NCBI RefSeq assembly: GCF_040529055.1
Contig: NZ_CP132342.1
Coordinates: 434,001 to 498,000 of the forward strand
Source: Xanthomonas sontii
GTDB lineage: Bacteria; Pseudomonadota; Gammaproteobacteria; Xanthomonadales; Xanthomonadaceae
Reading direction: 5' to 3'
DNA: 64,000 nucleotides
In this document: positions 27,659 to 37,318 of the stretch, one piece after another
Position numbering within the stretch: the first letter of the stretch is position 1
Layout: each line of letters starts with the position of its first letter
The notes under the pieces: model-generated
What the model saw: only the letters and a program-made list of their open reading frames with translations
What the model was told of the DNA's origin: nothing
The model's database searches: none
Program-made: the position numbers and the translations under genes

Positions 27659-28537
27659 TCAGGCCTGGCCGGCGCGGCGCGCGGCGACCTTGGCCAGCGC
27701 CGCCCAGTCGAGGTCGCCGTCGCCGTGCGCGATCGCCTCGATGAAGGCATCGCGCAGCACCGCGGCCAGCGGCATCGGCACGTGCCGGGTCTCGCCGGCG
27801 TTCAGGGCCAGGCGCACGTCCTTCAGGCCCAGCGTGGCCTTGAAGCCGGCCGGGCTGTAGCGCTGTTCGGCGATCATGCCGCCGTAGGTCTGGTAGGCCG
27901 GTGCGGCGAACACGGTGCTGGTGAGCATGTCGAGGAAATCGGCCGCTTCCACGCCGTGCCCGCGCACCAGCGCCGACGCCTCGGCCATGGTGCCGATGGC
28001 GCTGGCCAGGCACAGGTTGGCGGCCAGCTTGACCGCGTTGGCCTGTTCCGGCGCGGTGCCGAAGTACCAGGTCTTGCGCCCGATGACATCGAGCAAGGGC
28101 TGCACACGCGCCAGCGCCGCGGCGTCGCCGGCGGCGAGCAAGTTGAGCTGGCCGGCCGCGGCCACCTCCACCCGCCCCAGCACCGGCATCGCCAGGTAGG
28201 CGACGCCGCGCTCGGCATGCAACGCGTGCAGTTCGCGCGCCAGCGTCACCGAGATCGTGGCCATGTTGACGTGCACGCTGCCGGCGGTGAGCGCGTCCAG
28301 CGCGCCGCGATCGAGCAGGGTTTCGCGCACCGCAGTGTCGTCAGCCAGCATCGAGAACAGCACCGGCCCGCGCACCGCATCGGCCGGTTGCGCGGCCTGC
28401 TGCGCGCCGGCCTCGAGCAGGGGCTGCGCCGCCGCGGCGCTGCGGTTCCAGACCGTCAACGCATGGCCGGCGCGCAGCAGGTTGAGCGCGATCGGCTGGC
28501 CCATCGTGCCCAGGCCGAGAAATCCAATCGTCGTCAT
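27659..28537 (-). CDS. 3-hydroxyisobutyrate dehydrogenase-like oxidoreductase
   Basis: A 292-residue NAD(P)-dependent beta-hydroxyacid dehydrogenase. The Rossmann motif GFLGLGTMGQPIA is at the N-terminus. The substrate-binding region and the catalytic lysine segment NAVKLAANLC follow, and the C-terminal all-helical domain completes the family fold. ATG 28537 starts directly before the Rossmann strand; an in-frame extension to 28744 overlaps the neighbouring gene. It lies 58 bases downstream of the old-yellow-enzyme gene on the same strand. The exact substrate (hydroxyisobutyrate, tartronate semialdehyde, succinic semialdehyde or an imine) cannot be told from sequence. Confidence 0.83.
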   Translation of the reverse strand: MTTIGFLGLGTMGQPIALNLLRAGHALTVWNRSAAAAQPLLEAGAQQAAQPADAVRGPVLFSMLADDTAVRETLLDRGALDALTAGSVHVNMATISVTLARELHALHAERGVAYLAMPVLGRVEVAAAGQLNLLAAGDAAALARVQPLLDVIGRKTWYFGTAPEQANAVKLAANLCLASAIGTMAEASALVRGHGVEAADFLDMLTSTVFAAPAYQTYGGMIAEQRYSPAGFKATLGLKDVRLALNAGETRHVPMPLAAVLRDAFIEAIAHGDGDLDWAALAKVAARRAGQA

Positions 28538-28595
28538 TGCAGGCTCCCTGAAGGAATCGAAATGGAGGACGCCACCAGCGCGCGCGGCGCGCCGG

Positions 28596-29693
28596 TCAGG
28601 CGTCGAACACGCCGCGCGCCGCATGCGGCTCGCAACGCAGGTATTGCGGCGACGGGCGTACCCGCGCGCCCAGCGCGGCGGCCGCGTGCCACGGCCAGCG
28701 CGGATCGTAGAGGATGCCGCGGGCCAGCGCGATGGCATCGGCACGGCCCTCGGCGAGGATGGCCTCGGCCTGCTGCGGCTCGGTGATCAGGCCCACCGCG
28801 ATCACCGGCATGCGCACCGCGCGGTGCAGCGCCTCGGCCAGCGGCACCTGGTAGCCGGGCGCCACCGGAATGCGCTGACGCCGGTCCAGCCCGCCGCTGG
28901 ATACGTGCAGATAATCGCAGCCCTGCGCCTGCAATGCCTGCGCCAGCGCCTGGCTCTGCGCCAGATCCCAGCCGCCGTCGACCCAGTCAGTGGCGGAGAT
29001 GCGCACGCCCACCGCAATGCTCGGCGCCACGGCGGCGCGTACCGCTGCATGCACGCGCAGCAGCAGGCGCATGCGGTTCTCCAGGCTGCCACCGTAGGCA
29101 TCGGTGCGCTGGTTGCTCAGCGGCGACAGGAACTGGTGCAGCAGGTAGCCGTGTGCGGCATGCAATTCGATCAGCTCGAAGCCGAGTCGCTCGGCGCGCC
29201 GCGCCGACGCCACGAACGCCTCGACGATGGCGTCGATGCCGGCCAGGTCCAGCGCCTGCGGCGACGGGCCGTCGTCGGCGAATGCCTGCGCCGACGGCGC
29301 CACCGTCTGCCAACCGTTCGGCTGCTCGGGCGCGATCGCTCCGCCGCCGTCCCAGGGCTTGTGCGTGGACGCCTTGCGCCCGGCATGCGCGAGCTGGATG
29401 CCCAACGGCATCGGCGACCAGCGCCGCACGGAGCGCAGCACCGTGTCCAGCGCCGCCTCTGTGGCGTCGTCCCATAGGCCCAGATCGGCGTAGCTGATGC
29501 GCCCACGCGGCTCTACCGCGGTCGCCTCCAGGATCAGCAGCCCGGCGCCGGACTGCGCCAGTTGGCCCAGATGCTGCACATGCCAGTCGCTGGCACGGCC
29601 GTCCTCGGCCGAGTACTGGCACATCGGCGCGATCACGATGCGGTTGGACAACGACAGCGGCCCCAGCGCGAGGGGCGAGAACAAGTGACTCAC
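28596..29693 (-). CDS. Old-yellow-enzyme family NADH:flavin oxidoreductase (YqjM-like)
   Basis: A 365-residue FMN ene-reductase reducing activated C=C bonds. Typical features are NRIVIAPMCQYSA at the start of the barrel, IQLAHAGRKAS, the catalytic region ELHAAHGYLLHQFLSPLSN, and a C-terminal arginine/phosphate-binding segment. The PMCQYSA cysteine is typical of the thermophilic-like YqjM class. I favour GTG 29693 (protein starting MSHLFSPLALG), which matches where the family starts. A longer frame to 29744 adds 17 unconvincing residues. The natural substrate is unknown. Confidence 0.85.
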   Translation of the reverse strand: MSHLFSPLALGPLSLSNRIVIAPMCQYSAEDGRASDWHVQHLGQLAQSGAGLLILEATAVEPRGRISYADLGLWDDATEAALDTVLRSVRRWSPMPLGIQLAHAGRKASTHKPWDGGGAIAPEQPNGWQTVAPSAQAFADDGPSPQALDLAGIDAIVEAFVASARRAERLGFELIELHAAHGYLLHQFLSPLSNQRTDAYGGSLENRMRLLLRVHAAVRAAVAPSIAVGVRISATDWVDGGWDLAQSQALAQALQAQGCDYLHVSSGGLDRRQRIPVAPGYQVPLAEALHRAVRMPVIAVGLITEPQQAEAILAEGRADAIALARGILYDPRWPWHAAAALGARVRPSPQYLRCEPHAARGVFDA

Positions 29694-29780
29694 GATATGG
29701 ATCCATGGAAACGCCGCGCACGGCGCGGGAAGCGGCCATTGCACTCCTGCCGTACAGCGCGATCAACCACTGCCGGTGGA

Positions 29781-30662
29781 TCAGTTCGTGCCGGGATTCG
29801 GAACGCGCGCCGCTGCCGGCAGCAGGAAGGCCAGCGCCTGCGCGCACGACTGCTTCACTTTCAGGCTCAGCAGATCGTCGCCGCGGGTGCGGCCCAGGTT
29901 GACCGCGGCGATCGGCAGGCCGGCCTTGGCCGCGGCCTGCACGAAGCGGAAGCCGGAATAGACCATCAGCGACGAGCCCACCACCAGCACCGCGTCGGCG
30001 CGCTGCAGATGCGCGAAGGCACTGGCCACGCGCTCGCGCGGCACGTTCTCGCCGAAGAACACCACATCCGGCTTCAGCACGCCGCCGCAGTGCGCGCAGG
30101 CCGGCACCACGAAGCTGGCGAAATCCTCGCCCTCCAGGTCGGCATCGCCGTCGGGCGCCGGCGCGGCCTGCAGCGTCGCCCACTGCGGGTTGTGCTGCAG
30201 CAGGTGCTGCTGGAACGCCTCGCGCGGCATGCGCCGCTCGCAGCCCATGCAGCGCACCACGTCCAGGCGCCCGTGCAGGTCGATGGTGGCGCGGCTGCCG
30301 GCGACCTGGTGCAGGCCATCCACGTTCTGGGTCAGCAGCAGTTCGACCTGGCCGCGCGCTTCCAGCTGCGCCAGCGCGGCATGGGTGGCATTGGGCCGCG
30401 CATGGCCGAAGCGCGGCCAGCCGAGCAGGCTGCGCGCCCAGTAGCGTTGCCGCGTCGCCAACTCGCCCATGAAAGCCTGGTAGGTCACCGGCTGCGCACG
30501 TTTCCAGTCGCCGGCGGCGTCGCGGTAGTCGGGAATGCCCGAGTCGGTGCTGCAGCCGGCACCGGTCAGCACGAACAGGCGCCGATGGCGGTCGACGAAC
30601 GCTTCCAGCGCATCCGCCGCCGGATACAGGAAAGCCGGCTGATCCTGCAGCGACCGCGACAT
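29781..30662 (-). CDS. Sir2-family NAD-dependent deacetylase (class II-like)
   Basis: A 293-residue sirtuin that uses NAD to remove acyl groups from lysines. It shows GAGCSTDSGIPDYRD (35-48), QNVDGLHQ (112-119), catalytic H130 in DLHG, and four zinc cysteines (C138, C141 and the later CAHC). An HGxxxxVxC context and extra length place it nearer to the SIRT4-type class than to CobB. It stands alone, 87 bases from the old-yellow-enzyme gene on the same strand. A second, different sirtuin lies at 48272-49042. Confidence 0.88.
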   Translation of the reverse strand: MSRSLQDQPAFLYPAADALEAFVDRHRRLFVLTGAGCSTDSGIPDYRDAAGDWKRAQPVTYQAFMGELATRQRYWARSLLGWPRFGHARPNATHAALAQLEARGQVELLLTQNVDGLHQVAGSRATIDLHGRLDVVRCMGCERRMPREAFQQHLLQHNPQWATLQAAPAPDGDADLEGEDFASFVVPACAHCGGVLKPDVVFFGENVPRERVASAFAHLQRADAVLVVGSSLMVYSGFRFVQAAAKAGLPIAAVNLGRTRGDDLLSLKVKQSCAQALAFLLPAAARVPNPGTN

Positions 30663-31264
30663 CGTACGACTCCAAGGTTGGTGGATGGGAGAGCGCGACG
30701 GGAACATCGGCCGCTTCTTATGTAAGGGACCCAGGCCGGCAGCGCAAGGCCCGCCAAGCGTTGAATGGAGCACCCTGCCGGGCAGCAGCGGTAGCCCGAG
30801 CGTGCCTGCGCCGGCGGCACTCCCGTGGTACGGCTCAGCTTCTTCTTGCCAGCGGCGTACGCGGTTCGCCGCATCCCTCCCGTCCCACGCACACGATGCG
30901 GCTGGAGCCACGCATCTGTCGGCGAATTGCGCTCTCGACAACCCTCGTCCGCGCGTCTGTCTGCATTACGACACCAGACGCTGGCCAGCTGCGGACCGAT
31001 GCATGGCGGGCCTGGCGATTTCCGCGTCCGCCGCATGTCTTCGAGCCATCGCCCATGGTGCTTTGGGCCAGCACCCATCCCCGACTTTCGACGGATGCAG
31101 ACACCATGCGGATGCAGTCGCACTCCCCGCAACGGCCCATGCCGCGCCCGGATGGCGGCCGCGCCCCGAGGTTTCCTTGACAAGGCGCCATCGGCCTGCG
31201 TTGCGATCGGTTGCGGCAGCAGCGACAGCGTAGACCACCCGGACTCACCACCAGGAGCTTTTAC
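30663..31264. other. Intergenic region upstream of the adhesin, no gene seen
   Basis: About 600 bases between divergent genes. Short open frames exist on both strands but have no start context, length or composition suggesting coding. It should hold the promoters for the sirtuin and the adhesin. I see no clear repeat or operator. Confidence 0.4.
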
Positions 31265-33484
31265 TTGACCACTCTTCATACGCAGCGGCGGACCTTCGGC
31301 GCTGCGCTTCTTTCCCTTGTCATGCCTGCGCTGCAGCTGCGCTCTGAGCGGCCTGCATCGCATCCGTGCGCCTTCATGTCGCGCATGGACCGCACTCCAC
31401 TGTTCTCGATGCTCATGCTCGCCGCGGTCCCGCTGGGTGCAGCGGCTTCGGCCATTGTTGATGGCGATGGACCGCCCCCTCTCCCTGTCGCCACAGCCAC
31501 AACGGAAGAGGCAGCAGGGCCATCCGACGAAGGCGCGGACGAGCAGCCGGTGGATACGCAAGAGGCCGTCGTCCTGGGAACGGAGGCTTTCGCCGATGGC
31601 TATCGGAGTGTGGCGATCGGTAGCAAGAGCGCTGCATGGTCGAACTACAGCGTCGCAATCGGCTCGGAGTCGAGCGCCGAGGCCGATGGCGCAGTGGCGA
31701 TTGGCCCTGCGAGCAGTGCTCGAGCCGCCGTCGGCATCGCGCTGGGCGCGAACGCGAGCGCCGACGGGGCAGCCGCGCTGGCGATCGGCCCATCAAGCAA
31801 CGCACAGGCCAGGACCAGTGTGGCCATAGGCGACAGCGCACGAGCCAGCAGCGAAAGCGCCATCGCCATCGGCAGAGAAAGCGTTGCGCACTCCGACTCG
31901 AGCATCGCGCTCGGTGCGCAGTCGAACACCGATGGCATCGGTGCACTGGCCCTCGGCGCACTCAGCAGTGCACAGGCCGACTCCAGCATTGCCATCGGCG
32001 AACGCGCGCTCGCCAGCGGCGGCAACGCCAGTGCGCTGGGCTTCGGCTCGGTCGCGGCTGGCGAGGACGCCATTGCCATCGGGGCCGGCAGCGGTGCCAG
32101 ATCCGACCACGGCATCGCGCTCGGCGTCGACAGCAATGCCCAGGCGGACAACGACGTCGCGCTGGGCACGCAGGCCTTGGCAGGCGGCGAGAACGCCACG
32201 GCAGTCGGGTCGCAGGCATACGCCAACGGCAAAGACGCCAGCGCGTTCGGCGGCATCGCCAGCGCCAACGGCGCCGGCGCCCTTGCACTGGGCAGCAGCG
32301 CCACTGCACTCGGCGCGACAACCGTGGCGCTTGGCTACAACAGCATCGCGACCGGCGCCAACAGTGTGGCCATCGGTGCCGGTTCGGTGGCCGATCGCGA
32401 CAGCACGGTTGCGTTCGGCAATGCGACCGCGCTACGGCAACTCGCCTATGTCGCCGCTGGCACCGCCGATACCGACGCGGTCAACGTCGTGCAACTGCGC
32501 AGCATCGCCAGCGTACTCGGCAACGGTGCCGGTGTCGGCAGCGACGGCACAATCGGCGGTGGCGCTTACCTGATCCAGGGCCGCAGTTACGGCAACGTCG
32601 GCTCAGCCCTGTCCGCCTTGGATGGCGCACTGTCCTCGCTGGATCATCGCGTCGACGCGCCTATCCATATCGACCAGGGCGTCGCGGTGGGTAGCGGCGG
32701 CACCGGCGGCCCCAGCGTCGGTGCCGGCACCAATGCCGTGGCCGTGGGCGCACAGGCCACCGCCAACGGCCAGAACGGCACGGCGATCGGTTCCAGCGCG
32801 CTGGCCTACGGCCCCAACGACACCGCGTTGGGCGGCAACGCGCAGGTCAATGCCGACGGCAGTACCGCGGTCGGCGCCAATGCCAGCATCAGCGCCAATG
32901 CCACCAACGCGGTGGCGGTCGGCGAAAGCGCCACGGTCACGTCCGCCTCCGGCACCGCCGTCGGCCAGGGCGCGTCGGTCTCGGCGAACAATGCCGTGGC
33001 GATCGGCCGCGGCTCCTCCGCCACGCGCGCCAATACCGTCTCGGTCGGCAGCGCCGGCAACGAACGCCAGATCAGCAACGTCGCCGCCGGCAGCGCGGCC
33101 ACCGATGCGGTCAACGTCGCGCAGATGCAGGCCGGCGACAGCGCCACCCTGAGCAGCGCCAACGCCTACACCGACAGACGCATGGCCGGCTGGGACGACA
33201 ACCTGACCCGCCTGCGCACCGACACCGACCAGCGCTTCCAGCACCTGGACCGGCGCATCGACCGGATGGGCGCGGTCAGCGCCGCCTATGCCGGCATGGC
33301 GGTCAACCTGTCAGGGTTGGCCGGACTCAACCGCGTCGGCGTCGGAATCGGCTCGCAAGGCGGCGAGAACGCCCTGGCGTTGGGCTACCAGCGCGCGATC
33401 GGCAACCGCGCCAGCGTCTCGCTCGGCGGCGCCTTCTCCGGCAGCGAGAAGAGCGTGTCCGCCGGTGCCGGCTTCAGCTGGTGA
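31265..33484 (+). CDS. Trimeric autotransporter adhesin (YadA-like)
   Basis: A type V secretion adhesin. The head (about residues 100-430) is built of 14-residue repeats of the AIGSxSxA type (for example VAIGSESSAEADGAVAIG) that form left-handed beta rolls. Neck and stalk segments such as ADTDAVNVVQLR and ATDAVNVAQMQ follow. The C-terminal 90 residues are a coiled coil (RIDRMGAVSAAYAG) plus the four-strand YadA anchor ending GAGFSW. TTG 31265 has an ideal AGGAG seven bases upstream. ATG 31376 is the alternative; it gives 702 residues and a cleaner signal peptide (MDRTPLFSMLMLAAVPLGAA) but has no ribosome site. Confidence 0.88.
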   Translation: MTTLHTQRRTFGAALLSLVMPALQLRSERPASHPCAFMSRMDRTPLFSMLMLAAVPLGAAASAIVDGDGPPPLPVATATTEEAAGPSDEGADEQPVDTQEAVVLGTEAFADGYRSVAIGSKSAAWSNYSVAIGSESSAEADGAVAIGPASSARAAVGIALGANASADGAAALAIGPSSNAQARTSVAIGDSARASSESAIAIGRESVAHSDSSIALGAQSNTDGIGALALGALSSAQADSSIAIGERALASGGNASALGFGSVAAGEDAIAIGAGSGARSDHGIALGVDSNAQADNDVALGTQALAGGENATAVGSQAYANGKDASAFGGIASANGAGALALGSSATALGATTVALGYNSIATGANSVAIGAGSVADRDSTVAFGNATALRQLAYVAAGTADTDAVNVVQLRSIASVLGNGAGVGSDGTIGGGAYLIQGRSYGNVGSALSALDGALSSLDHRVDAPIHIDQGVAVGSGGTGGPSVGAGTNAVAVGAQATANGQNGTAIGSSALAYGPNDTALGGNAQVNADGSTAVGANASISANATNAVAVGESATVTSASGTAVGQGASVSANNAVAIGRGSSATRANTVSVGSAGNERQISNVAAGSAATDAVNVAQMQAGDSATLSSANAYTDRRMAGWDDNLTRLRTDTDQRFQHLDRRIDRMGAVSAAYAGMAVNLSGLAGLNRVGVGIGSQGGENALALGYQRAIGNRASVSLGGAFSGSEKSVSAGAGFSW

Positions 33485-33549
33485 CACGACCGTAGGTGCC
33501 GCCCTTCCTTGATTTCCACGCCTTCGTCGATCTTCGCAGAGACACCGCC

Positions 33550-35514
33550 ATGACCCATGCCACCCCGCTTTCCCGCAACCTGCTCGCCCTGTCGCTGGGC
33601 CTGGCCCTCGCCGGCACCGCGCAGGCGCAGACCGCCCCGCGCTTCTCGGTCCTGGCCCAGGCTGCGCCCGGGCAATCCACCGTCTACGACGGCCTGATCG
33701 TGACCTATCGCGACGGCAGCAGCGCCGTCCGCGACACGCGCGCCGCCAGCGCCACGCTGAACCAGATCATGGCCGCGCGCAGCACCGCCAGCACCTGGAC
33801 CAGCACCTACCGGCAGACCGCCCCGGCCTTGAACCGGGTGCGTCGCCTCGCCATCGGCGCCGACCTGGTGCGGCCCAGCCGCGCGCTGACGCCATCGCAG
33901 TTGCAGACGCTGATCGCCAGCCTGAAGGCCGACCCCGCAATCGCGCACGTGGAGCCCAACCTGGTGCTCAAGCCGATACGCAGCGCCGCGCAGGCCACGG
34001 CCAGCGCGGCAAGCGCGGCAAGCGCACCGAACGATCCCGGCTACGCCCTGCAGTGGCACCTGCGCACGCCCGATGGCCACCTGGAAACGTTGGCGCCGGA
34101 GACCACCGGCTATCCCAACCGTGGCGGCATCGATCTGTTGCCGGCCTGGCAGTACGGCACCGGCCAGGGCGTGGTGGTGGCGGTGATCGATACCGGCATC
34201 ACCGCGCATCCGGACCTGGACACCTCGCTGGCCAGCGCCGGCTACGACTTCATCAGCGATGCGCTGATGTCCGGCCGCGCCAGCAACGGACGCATCGCGG
34301 GCGGCTGGGACACCGGCGACTGGACCACCGACGACAAGTACCTGGTCGCCAACGGCGGCTGTGCGCAACCGCAGGAACAGACCGACAGTTCCTGGCACGG
34401 CACCCACGTCGCCGGCACCATCGCAATGCGCACCAACAACGGCATCGGCATGGCCGGGATCGCGCCGGACGCGAAGATCCTGCCGATCCGCGCGCTCGGC
34501 CATTGCGGCGGCACCACCGCCGATATCGCCGATGCCATCGTGTGGGCCTCGGGCGGCCACGTCGACGGCGTGCCCGACAATGCCAACCCCGCCGAGGTGA
34601 TCAACATGAGCCTGGGCGGCGGCGGCGCCTGCGCGCAGGATTCGGTCACCGCCAATGCCATCGCCAGCGCCATCGCGCGCGGCAGCGTGGTGGTGGTGGC
34701 CGCAGGCAACGACAACGCCGACGCCGGGGGCTATTCGCCGGCCAGTTGCCCGGGCGTCATCAACGTCGCCGCCACCGGCATCACCGGCGGTCGCGCCTAC
34801 TATTCCAACTTCGGCAATACCATCACCCTGTCCGCGCCCGGCGGCGGCGTGTACGCCAACGATGCATCCAGCGGTGCGGGATCGGTGCGCACCGGCCTGG
34901 TCTGGTCCACCCTCAACAACGGCACCCATGGTCCGGACCAGCCGGCCTACGCCGGCTACGAGGGCACGTCCATGGCCTCTCCGCACGTGGCCGGCGTGGT
35001 CGCCCTGGCGATCAGCGCGGCAATCAACGCCGGCCGGCCGGTGCCGACGACCGCGCAGATGCGCGACATCCTGACCCAGACCTCCAACGTGTTCCCGGTG
35101 AAGCCGACGCTGCGCATCGGCGGCGGCATCCTCAATGCCGGCAAGGCGGTCGCGCGCGCTGCAGGCGCCAGCGGCGGCGGCGAGGAAGCCACCGCCACCA
35201 CCATCGCGCGCGGCACGCAGAACCGGCTGTCCGCCGCTACGGGCCAGGGGCCGCTGTACCGCCTGGATGTCCCGGCCAACGCACGCAACCTGCAACTGCG
35301 CACCTTGGGCGGTAGCGGCCAGCTGCGGCTGTACGTACGTGCGGTGCGCGCACCCAGCGCCGACGGCGGCAATGCCGACTACAGCTCGGTGCGCAACGGC
35401 ACCACGCAGAACGTGCAGATGGCGCTGCCGGCGACCGGCAGCTACTTCTTCCGCCTGGTCGGCGGCAGCGGCGGCTACGCCAACGTGACCCTGTCGGTGA
35501 GCTACACGGAGTGA
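33550..35514 (+). CDS. Secreted S8 (subtilisin-like) serine peptidase
   Basis: A 654-residue exported protease. The signal peptide ends near AQA (about residue 26), an inhibitor_I9-type propeptide reaches about residue 155, and the catalytic domain follows. The triad is clear: D214 in VIDTGI, H283 in HGTHVAG and S474 in GTSMASPHVAG. A C-terminal pre-peptidase (PPC-like) beta domain occupies about 555-654 (YRLDVPANARNLQLRTLGG). Four or more cysteines in the catalytic part suggest disulfides. It lies 65 bases downstream of the adhesin in the same direction, so the two may be co-expressed. Confidence 0.93.
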   Translation: MTHATPLSRNLLALSLGLALAGTAQAQTAPRFSVLAQAAPGQSTVYDGLIVTYRDGSSAVRDTRAASATLNQIMAARSTASTWTSTYRQTAPALNRVRRLAIGADLVRPSRALTPSQLQTLIASLKADPAIAHVEPNLVLKPIRSAAQATASAASAASAPNDPGYALQWHLRTPDGHLETLAPETTGYPNRGGIDLLPAWQYGTGQGVVVAVIDTGITAHPDLDTSLASAGYDFISDALMSGRASNGRIAGGWDTGDWTTDDKYLVANGGCAQPQEQTDSSWHGTHVAGTIAMRTNNGIGMAGIAPDAKILPIRALGHCGGTTADIADAIVWASGGHVDGVPDNANPAEVINMSLGGGGACAQDSVTANAIASAIARGSVVVVAAGNDNADAGGYSPASCPGVINVAATGITGGRAYYSNFGNTITLSAPGGGVYANDASSGAGSVRTGLVWSTLNNGTHGPDQPAYAGYEGTSMASPHVAGVVALAISAAINAGRPVPTTAQMRDILTQTSNVFPVKPTLRIGGGILNAGKAVARAAGASGGGEEATATTIARGTQNRLSAATGQGPLYRLDVPANARNLQLRTLGGSGQLRLYVRAVRAPSADGGNADYSSVRNGTTQNVQMALPATGSYFFRLVGGSGGYANVTLSVSYTE

Positions 35515-35551
35515 CCGAACGCCACGGGCGCTGCCGCGGCGGTGCCCCTGT

Positions 35552-35932
35552 TCACAACGGGTTGGCGACCTCGATCAGGTTGCCGTCCGGATCGCGGAAG
35601 TACAGCGACAGGATCGGGCCGCGGGCGCCGGTGCGTTGCACCGGCCCGTCCTCGATCCGCACGGCGGCAGCGCGCAGTTCCTCGGCCACCTGCGCCAGCG
35701 GCGTGGCGGTGAGAAAGCACAGATCGGCCGAGCCCGGCGTAGGCACCTGCGCCTTCGGGTCGAACGCGTGACCATGCCGATGCAGGTTGATCTTCTGCTC
35801 GCCGAACGCCAGCGCCTTGCGGCCTTCGCCGAAGGTCACCACGCGCATGCCCAGCACCCGCGCATAGAACGCGCAGGTCGCCTCAATGTCGGCGACGGTG
35901 AGGACCAGATGGTCGAGATGGTCGATCTGCAT
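35552..35932 (-). CDS. VOC-family (glyoxalase/bleomycin-resistance fold) protein
   Basis: A 126-residue single-domain VOC protein with two beta-alpha-beta-beta-beta modules. It starts MQIDHLDHLVLTVADIEATC and ends SLYFRDPDGNLIEVANP, giving the expected metal ligands (His near 5-8 and Glu near 122). Members act as dioxygenases, lyases or drug-binding proteins, so the substrate stays open. It is co-directional with, and 33 bases downstream of, the MFS gene. Confidence 0.82.
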   Translation of the reverse strand: MQIDHLDHLVLTVADIEATCAFYARVLGMRVVTFGEGRKALAFGEQKINLHRHGHAFDPKAQVPTPGSADLCFLTATPLAQVAEELRAAAVRIEDGPVQRTGARGPILSLYFRDPDGNLIEVANPL

Positions 35933-35965
35933 TGCGGAACCCTCGTTGGATGACGGCAGCGCGGT

Positions 35966-37219
35966 TCACTCGCCGCGCGGCGGATGCGGCCCGAAGCGGC
36001 CGTAGGGGCGGCTGTCGTCGGCGCCGCGGCGCAGCACCTGCGCGGCGATCAGGCCGATGCCCAGCAACACCAGGCAGCAGGCGACCAGTGCGTTCCAGCC
36101 GCCGTGTTGCCACGCCGCACCGCTGAGCGAGCCGATCACGCTGGCGCCGGCGTAGTACGCCAGCAGGTACAGCGAGGCGGCATGGCCCTTGAACTGCCCG
36201 CCCAGGCGCCCGACCCAGGCGCTGGCCGCCGAATGCGCGACGAAGAAGCCGATGGTCAGCAGCACGATGCCGGCGATGACCGGCACCAGCGCATGCGCCA
36301 GGGTCAGCGCCACGCCGAGCGCCGCGGTGGCGATGCCGGCCAGCACCACCGGGCCGCGGCCGAACCGGTCCGAGGCTGCGCCGGCGACCGAGGACGACAC
36401 GATGCCGAACACGTAGGCGCTGAAGATCATGCCGAGCTGGCTCTGGCTCAGCCCGAACTCCGGTCCGCCCAGGCGGAAGCCGGCGTAGTTGTAGACGCTG
36501 ACGAACACGCCCATCGCCAGGAACGGGATCGCGAACAGCCACGGCAGGTGGCGATCGCGCAGATGCCCGCCCCAGGCGCGCAGGTGGAAGCGCAGATTCA
36601 CTCCCTGGCGGCGCACGAAGTGCCGCGACGGCGGCAGCAGCCACACGAAGCCGACCGCAGCCAGCAGATCCACCGCGCTCAGCGTGGCAAGCGCGGTGCG
36701 CCAGTCGAAGTGGTCGGTGAGCATGCTCATGCCGATGCGACCGACCATGCCGCCGAACGCATTGCCGGCCACGTACAGCCCGGTCGCCGCGCCGAGCCGG
36801 CTCGCCGGTAGTTCCTCGGCCAGGTACACCATCGCCACCGCCGGCACGCCGCCCAGGGCGATGCCGGACAGCGCGCGCACCACCACCAGCGCGCCCCAGT
36901 GCGGCAGGTAGGAGGCGAGCAGGTTGAGCAGCGCCGCCAACGCGATCGACACGAACATCAGCCCGCGCCGGCCCAGCGTTTCCGACACCGCGCCGGCGCA
37001 GAAGATCGCGATCGCCAGGCCGCCTGTGGCCAGCGACAGCGGCAGCGAGCTGGCCGCCGCGCTGAGGCCGAACTCGCGGGCGAACTCGGGCAGCAGCGGC
37101 TGCACGCTGTACAGCAGCGAGAAGGTGGCGAAGCCGGCCAGGAACAGCGCCAGGCGGATGCGCAACAGCGGCGCATCGTCCACGGCGTGCACCGGCGGGC
37201 ATTGGCTGGAGGCGTTCAC
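35966..37219 (-). CDS. MFS transporter (YnfM-like)
   Basis: A 417-residue, 12-helix major facilitator protein of the inner membrane. The loop 2-3 motif reads GAVSETLGRRGLMF, and the second half has the matching AASDRFGRGPVV. Its overall order resembles E. coli YnfM, a drug/arabinose-type efflux protein. It diverges from a LysR-type regulator 99 bases away, the normal layout for a pump controlled by its neighbour. The substrate cannot be deduced. Confidence 0.87.
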   Translation of the reverse strand: MNASSQCPPVHAVDDAPLLRIRLALFLAGFATFSLLYSVQPLLPEFAREFGLSAAASSLPLSLATGGLAIAIFCAGAVSETLGRRGLMFVSIALAALLNLLASYLPHWGALVVVRALSGIALGGVPAVAMVYLAEELPASRLGAATGLYVAGNAFGGMVGRIGMSMLTDHFDWRTALATLSAVDLLAAVGFVWLLPPSRHFVRRQGVNLRFHLRAWGGHLRDRHLPWLFAIPFLAMGVFVSVYNYAGFRLGGPEFGLSQSQLGMIFSAYVFGIVSSSVAGAASDRFGRGPVVLAGIATAALGVALTLAHALVPVIAGIVLLTIGFFVAHSAASAWVGRLGGQFKGHAASLYLLAYYAGASVIGSLSGAAWQHGGWNALVACCLVLLGIGLIAAQVLRRGADDSRPYGRFGPHPPRGE

Positions 37220-37280
37220 GGTGTGGGTCGCGGCGGAAAACGGATGGCCAGTATTCGCCTGCCGTCACCCGGCGTCCAAT

Positions 37281-37304
37281 ATATGATTTGCCCACTCTCC
37301 ATAT
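37281..37304. promoter_or_regulatory. Candidate LysR-type operator between the MFS and regulator genes
   Basis: ATATG (37281-37285) and CATAT (37300-37304) form an inverted repeat with 14 bases between. It lies 14 bases before the regulator ATG in the 99-base divergent promoter region, and the AT-rich stretch stands out from the surroundings. Position and symmetry fit a LysR-type site, though the spacing is slightly longer than the classical T-N11-A. Confidence 0.4.
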
Positions 37305-37318
37305 GTTCTGGATATGAC

